From an uncultured Eubacteriales bacterium (lineage in GTDB: Bacteria; Bacillota; Clostridia; Oscillospirales; Oscillospiraceae), in contig CABUJV010000023.1 of assembly GCA_902492005.1 (NCBI GenBank), positions 1 to 34,330 on the forward strand: a stretch of 34,330 nt of DNA, in the 5' to 3' direction. Positions 31,247-34,330 of this stretch are shown here, piece by piece (positions within the stretch are counted from its first letter, which is position 1; each line of letters starts with the position of its first letter). The notes under the pieces are model-generated. The model was not told where the DNA came from. It worked only from the letters and a program-made list of their open reading frames with translations, and did not search any database. The position numbers were made by a program, and so were the translations under genes.

Positions 31247-31564
31247 ATGCAGACCTTTTACTATCAGACCAGCAGCTTTATTCGTCACGAGGGCAACGTG
31301 GTGGACCTGGGGGCCTACCGCCGCAAGCTCTCTGCCGTGTCCGGCGGCGACTGGGAGGACGTCCCGGTCCAGGAGCCCGTGCCCACAAAGCCGGAGGCCG
31401 CCGCGCCCCTGCTGCGGCTGGTGCCGCCGGAGCCCTCCAAGGCCCGCGCCGCCCGCCGCCGCCGGAACGTGCGCCGCTTGGGCATTGCCCTGGACCTGCT
31501 GGCCAGTCTGGCCGTGGTAGCCGTAACGGTGACGGCAATGGTGCAGTTCGTGCGTCTTGTCTGA
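31247..31564 (+). CDS. Small tail-anchored membrane protein (105 aa), possibly SOS-induced
   Basis: This 105-residue protein has no family that I recognise. It begins MQTFYYQTSSFIRHEGNVVDLGAYRRKLS, then a proline- and glutamate-rich linker (39-63). A strongly basic patch (KARAARRRRNVRR, 65-77) precedes one hydrophobic segment (about 79-103) at the very C-terminus. That layout predicts a tail-anchored protein with its N-terminal part in the cytoplasm. GGGAGGG (31234-31240) lies 6 bases before the ATG. The promoter with LexA-like boxes suggests DNA-damage induction. Small membrane proteins next to SOS boxes, such as YneA of Bacillus, often block division, but YneA has the opposite layout (N-terminal membrane segment plus LysM), so any functional analogy is conjecture. 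Confidence 0.7.
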   Translation: MQTFYYQTSSFIRHEGNVVDLGAYRRKLSAVSGGDWEDVPVQEPVPTKPEAAAPLLRLVPPEPSKARAARRRRNVRRLGIALDLLASLAVVAVTVTAMVQFVRLV

Positions 31565-31583
31565 CCATCCGCGGCGCCCCCCA

Positions 31584-31628
31584 TTCCGTGGGCCGCAAGA
31601 TGCTGCGGCCCACGGAAATTTTGTTTGA
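31584..31628 (+). terminator. Terminator of the 105-residue gene
   Basis: A perfect 14-bp stem, TTCCGTGGGCCGCA (31584-31597) with TGCGGCCCACGGAA (31604-31617), then ATTTTGTTT. Confidence 0.9.
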
Positions 31629-31654
31629 AACGGGGATTTTTTTCTTTACACAGG

Positions 31655-31663
31655 TGTTAAAAT
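31655..31663 (+). promoter_or_regulatory. Probable extended -10 promoter of rpsO
   Basis: TGTTAAAAT (31655-31663) is an extended -10 in an AT-rich stretch after the preceding terminator. No good -35 at the right distance was found. The transcript would have a leader of about 130 bases before rpsO. Confidence 0.45.
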
Positions 31664-31669
31664 ATGATA

Positions 31670-31790
31670 GTCTATTAAAGCACGTAAAGTGCCCATACCG
31701 GCCCTGGCGCTTCGTTTCGGGACACAGCCCGCTGTTCTGCGGGGGTCTCACCCGCCCGCTACGCAGCTCCATGGGCAATTGAAACAGAAA
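31670..31790 (+). other. rpsO leader, possible S15 autoregulatory structure
   Basis: The leader contains a CACGTAAAGTG mini-hairpin (31681-31691) and CCCGC-TGTTCT-GCGGG (31728-31743), with further G/C blocks able to re-pair. rpsO leaders commonly bind S15 for feedback, although I cannot match this one to a known class. Confidence 0.35.
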
Positions 31791-31803
31791 GGTGGACATT
31801 CCC

Positions 31804-32070
31804 ATGATCCGTAAGGACGAAAAGACGGCCGTGATCGAGGCCAACCGCACCCACCCCACGGACACCGGCTCCCCCGAGGTGCAGATCGCCATCCTCACCG
31901 CCCGCATCAACGAGCTCACCGAGCATCTGCGGGTGCATAAGCATGACAACCACAGCCGCCGCGGCCTGTATAAGATGATCGGCAAGCGCCGCAAGCTGCT
32001 GGACTACCTGGCCGACAAGGACGTGGAGCGTTACCGCGCCCTGATCGCGAAGCTCGGCATCCGTAAGTAA
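31804..32070 (+). CDS. rpsO: 30S ribosomal protein S15
   Basis: S15 binds the central domain of 16S rRNA early in 30S assembly. The 88 residues are the normal length. Conserved rRNA-contact segments are visible: DTGSPEVQIAILTARINELTEHL (21-43), HKHDNHSRRGL (48-58) and KRRKLLDYL. The ATG at 31804 begins MIRKDEKTAVI and follows AAAGGTGG (31788-31795). An in-frame GTG at 31792 lies inside that site and is not used. pnp follows after 193 bases, the widespread rpsO-pnp order. Confidence 0.98.
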   Translation: MIRKDEKTAVIEANRTHPTDTGSPEVQIAILTARINELTEHLRVHKHDNHSRRGLYKMIGKRRKLLDYLADKDVERYRALIAKLGIRK

Positions 32071-32157
32071 GAAACTGAATGAGGGGTGGCGCGGGGCACC
32101 GTGCCGCCCCTTCTTCCCATGTACCAAAAACAGACGCCCACCAGAGCCCATCCACTT

Positions 32158-32218
32158 TTTTAGCAATTGAACCTGCCCTCGTCCCCGCCGCGGAGGAGGG
32201 CGCGTTCAAGTGCTAAAA
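32158..32218 (+). ncRNA. Long stem-loop in the pnp leader
   Basis: TTTTAGCAATTGAAC (32158-32172) pairs with GTTCAAGTGCTAAAA (32204-32218), 15 bp with a single mismatch, and inside it GCCCTC pairs with GAGGGC. No T-run follows. It may be the processing and autoregulation site for PNPase. The rest of the 193-base rpsO-pnp gap holds a GGGGTGGC/GCCGCCCC dyad (about 32083-32109) and no gene. Confidence 0.6.
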
Positions 32219-32263
32219 GGGCCGAAGGCTCTGATGTGCGCCGATCAATAAAGGAGGACGCAC

Positions 32264-34330
32264 ATGTCAACCGTTATCACACACAAGCAGTTCCCCAACT
32301 ATAAGGTCTTTGAGATGGACCTCTGCGGCCGGTCCCTGAAGATCGAGGTGGGCAAGGTGGCCGAGCTGGCCAACGCCTCGGCCATGGTCCACTACGGCGA
32401 CACCACTGTGCTGGTGGCGGTCACCGCTTCCGCCAGGCCCCGGGACGGCATCGACTTCTTCCCCCTGAGCGTGGACTTTGAGGAGAAGCTGTACGCCGTG
32501 GGCCGTATCCCTGGCTCCTTCCTACGCCGGGAGGGCCAGCCCTCCCTGCCCGCCGTGCTGGCCAGCCGGGTCATCGACCGGTCCATCCGGCCTCTGTTCC
32601 CCTACGATTTCCGCAACGACGTGGTGGTCACCGCCACCGTCATGAGCATGGATTACGACTGTTCCCCCGAGGTCACCGCCATGATCGGCGTGTCGGCCTG
32701 CCTGGCCTACTCCAACATCCCCTGGGCCGGCCCCATCGGCTGCCTGGAGGTGGGCTATGTGGACGGCCGGATCGTCCTCAACCCCAATCAGGAACAGAAG
32801 CACGCCTCCCAGCTCGACCTGACTGTGGCCGCCACCGAGGGCAAGGTCATCATGATCGAGGCCGGCGCAAAGGAGCTGCCCGACGACAAGATGTACGACG
32901 CCATCGTGGCCGCCCATGAGGAGATCAAAAAGCAGGTCGCCCTCATCAACGCCATGGTCGCCGAGATCGGCCGGGAGAAGATGACCTACGACCACGCCGA
33001 CTTCGACCAGGCGCTCTTCGACAAGATCGTGGAGGCCACCCTGGACGAGGCCAAGGCCGCCATGGACACCGACGACAAGAATGTGCGCGAGGAGCGCTGG
33101 AACAAGCTCATCGACCACTGGCACGAGCTCTTCCTGGAGGACTTCCCCGAGATGGACAAGTACCTGGAGGAGATCACCTACAAGTTCCAGAAGAAGATCG
33201 TCAAGGCCTGGCTGCTGGAGGGCCACCGGGTGGACGGCCGCGCCAAGAACGAGATCCGCCCCCTGTCCGCCGAGGTGGGAGTCCTGCCCAAGGTCCACGG
33301 CTCCGGCCTGTTCACCCGCGGCCAGACCCAGGTCCTGTCGGTCTGTACCCTGAACACCCTCTCCGCCTGCCAGAAGCTGGACACCATCTGGGAGGAAGAG
33401 GAGAAGCGGTATATGCACCACTACAACTTCCCCTCCTACTCCGTGGGTGAGGCCCGCGCCGCCCGCAGCGTCAACCGCCGCGAAAAGGGCCACGGCGCCC
33501 TGGCTGAGCGGGCTTTGGAGCCCGTCATCCCCAGTCAGGAGGATTTCCCCTACGCCATCCGCGTGGTCTCTGAGGTCCTGAGCTCCAACGGCTCCACCTC
33601 TCAGGGGTCCATCTGCGGCTCCACCCTGGCCCTGATGGACGCCGGCGTGCCCATCTCCGCCCCTGTAGCCGGCATCTCCTGCGGCCTCATCCAGGACGAC
33701 GACGGCTCCTTTACCACCTTCATCGACATCCAGGGCGTGGAGGACTTCCACGGCGAGATGGACTTTAAGGTGGCCGGTACCAAGAAAGGCATCACCGCCA
33801 TTCAGATGGACATCAAGAACGACGGCCTAAGCCACGCCATCATTCAGGAGGCCCTGGCCATCACCAAGGACGCCCGCTTCGCCATTCTGGACGAGGTCAT
33901 GCTGCCCTGCATCGCCCAGCCCCGCCCCGACGTGGCCGACACCGCCCCCAAGATGGTGAAAATGAAGATCGACGTGGATAAGATCCGCGAGGTCATCGGC
34001 TCCGGCGGCAAGGTCATCCAGAAGATCTGCGCCGACACCGGCGCCAAGATCGACATCGAGGACGACGGCACCATCTATATCGCTGGCGTGGACAAGGCCT
34101 CCTGCGACGCCGCCAAGAAGACCATTGAGACCATCGTCTTCGTGCCCGAGGTGGGTCAGCTGTACTACGGCAAGGTGGTCCGCATCCTGCCCTTCGGCGC
34201 CTTCGTGGAGCTGGCCCCCGGCAAGGACGGCATGGTCCACATCTCCAAGCTGGCCAACCGCCGGGTGGAGAAGGTGGAGGACGTGGTCAACATCGGCGAC
34301 ATGATCTGGGTGAAGGTCACCGAGATCGAC
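32264..34330 (+). CDS. pnp: Polyribonucleotide nucleotidyltransferase (PNPase), 3' end outside the window
   Basis: PNPase degrades RNA 3' to 5' using phosphate and is a core mRNA-decay enzyme. The first 689 codons are visible and the frame is open at the right edge. Family lengths are about 700-720, so only a short tail is missing. Two RNase PH-like domains are separated by an alpha-helical region. In the first, FFPLSVDFEEKLYAVGRIPGSF is typical. In the second, the phosphate/active-site loop SNGSTSQGSICGSTLALMDAG is complete. A KH domain (REVIGSGGKVIQKI) and most of an S1 domain (YYGKVVRILPFGAFVEL) follow. AAAGGAGG (32250-32257) precedes the ATG at 32264. The leader hairpin upstream suggests autoregulation. 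Confidence 0.97.
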   Translation, partial: MSTVITHKQFPNYKVFEMDLCGRSLKIEVGKVAELANASAMVHYGDTTVLVAVTASARPRDGIDFFPLSVDFEEKLYAVGRIPGSFLRREGQPSLPAVLASRVIDRSIRPLFPYDFRNDVVVTATVMSMDYDCSPEVTAMIGVSACLAYSNIPWAGPIGCLEVGYVDGRIVLNPNQEQKHASQLDLTVAATEGKVIMIEAGAKELPDDKMYDAIVAAHEEIKKQVALINAMVAEIGREKMTYDHADFDQALFDKIVEATLDEAKAAMDTDDKNVREERWNKLIDHWHELFLEDFPEMDKYLEEITYKFQKKIVKAWLLEGHRVDGRAKNEIRPLSAEVGVLPKVHGSGLFTRGQTQVLSVCTLNTLSACQKLDTIWEEEEKRYMHHYNFPSYSVGEARAARSVNRREKGHGALAERALEPVIPSQEDFPYAIRVVSEVLSSNGSTSQGSICGSTLALMDAGVPISAPVAGISCGLIQDDDGSFTTFIDIQGVEDFHGEMDFKVAGTKKGITAIQMDIKNDGLSHAIIQEALAITKDARFAILDEVMLPCIAQPRPDVADTAPKMVKMKIDVDKIREVIGSGGKVIQKICADTGAKIDIEDDGTIYIAGVDKASCDAAKKTIETIVFVPEVGQLYYGKVVRILPFGAFVELAPGKDGMVHISKLANRRVEKVEDVVNIGDMIWVKVTEID

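Noticed and set aside
1..34330. CRISPR arrays, tRNA or rRNA genes, IS elements, phage attachment sites, toxin-antitoxin pairs.
   Set aside because: Searched by eye on both strands. No regularly spaced repeats, no cloverleaf, no transposase or integrase motifs. The Arc-like gene has no adjacent toxin-like gene; its neighbour is lspA.

Overview
The window is about 34 kb of GC-rich, densely coding chromosome from a Gram-positive anaerobe of the Clostridia. It most resembles the high-GC Oscillospiraceae (Flavonifractor / Lawsonibacter / Intestinimonas type). That placement is inferred from gene content (HemZ, SepF, DivIVA, ThiT, an S-layer-homology protein), from strong AGGAGG-type ribosome binding sites, and from leader RNAs typical of Firmicutes (a T-box and a TPP riboswitch). 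I see no tRNA, rRNA, CRISPR array, insertion sequence or prophage. Most genes are core housekeeping genes. The accessory-like content is in the small genes and in the control regions.

Layout. (1) 1-1382: 3' part of lepA with a terminator. (2) 1518-7078, minus strand: an operon read leftwards from one strong promoter, alr-like - dtd - MBL hydrolase - hemZ - nucleoside kinase - mrp. (3) 7132-7858: a single DJ-1/PfpI gene with its own promoter and terminator. (4) 7848-19520: a long plus-strand series, miaB - mutS - CPBP membrane protein - mutL - miaA - hfq - HlyD-like - yggS - sepF - divIVA, joining tRNA modification, mismatch repair, RNA chaperone and cell division functions. (5) 19534-22726: ileS behind an isoleucine T-box. 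(6) 22730-24590: a divergent pair, a 53-residue Cys-rich protein (minus) against an Arc-like repressor - lspA - rluD operon (plus), with a shared operator-rich region. (7) 24565-26258: TPP riboswitch - thiT - HAD phosphatase. (8) 26294-28776: a multi-domain diguanylate cyclase, convergent with (9) 28785-30995, a secreted YcdB/SLH protein on the minus strand. (10) 31088-31628: a 105-residue tail-anchored protein behind two LexA-like boxes. (11) 31658-34330: rpsO and pnp, the latter running off the right edge.

Most worth a second look: the Arc-like regulator with paired ACGT half-sites 11 bp apart in both divergent promoters; the SOS-like promoter of an unknown small membrane protein; an alanine-racemase-fold protein that has lost both catalytic residues (PLP lysine and tyrosine); a CPBP protein inside the mismatch-repair operon with no catalytic histidines; a near-consensus promoter inside yggS placed to drive sepF-divIVA; and a 61-nt hairpin in the pnp leader.

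All family assignments come from motifs recognised by eye. Promoters, operators and hairpins are pattern matches and were not tested.
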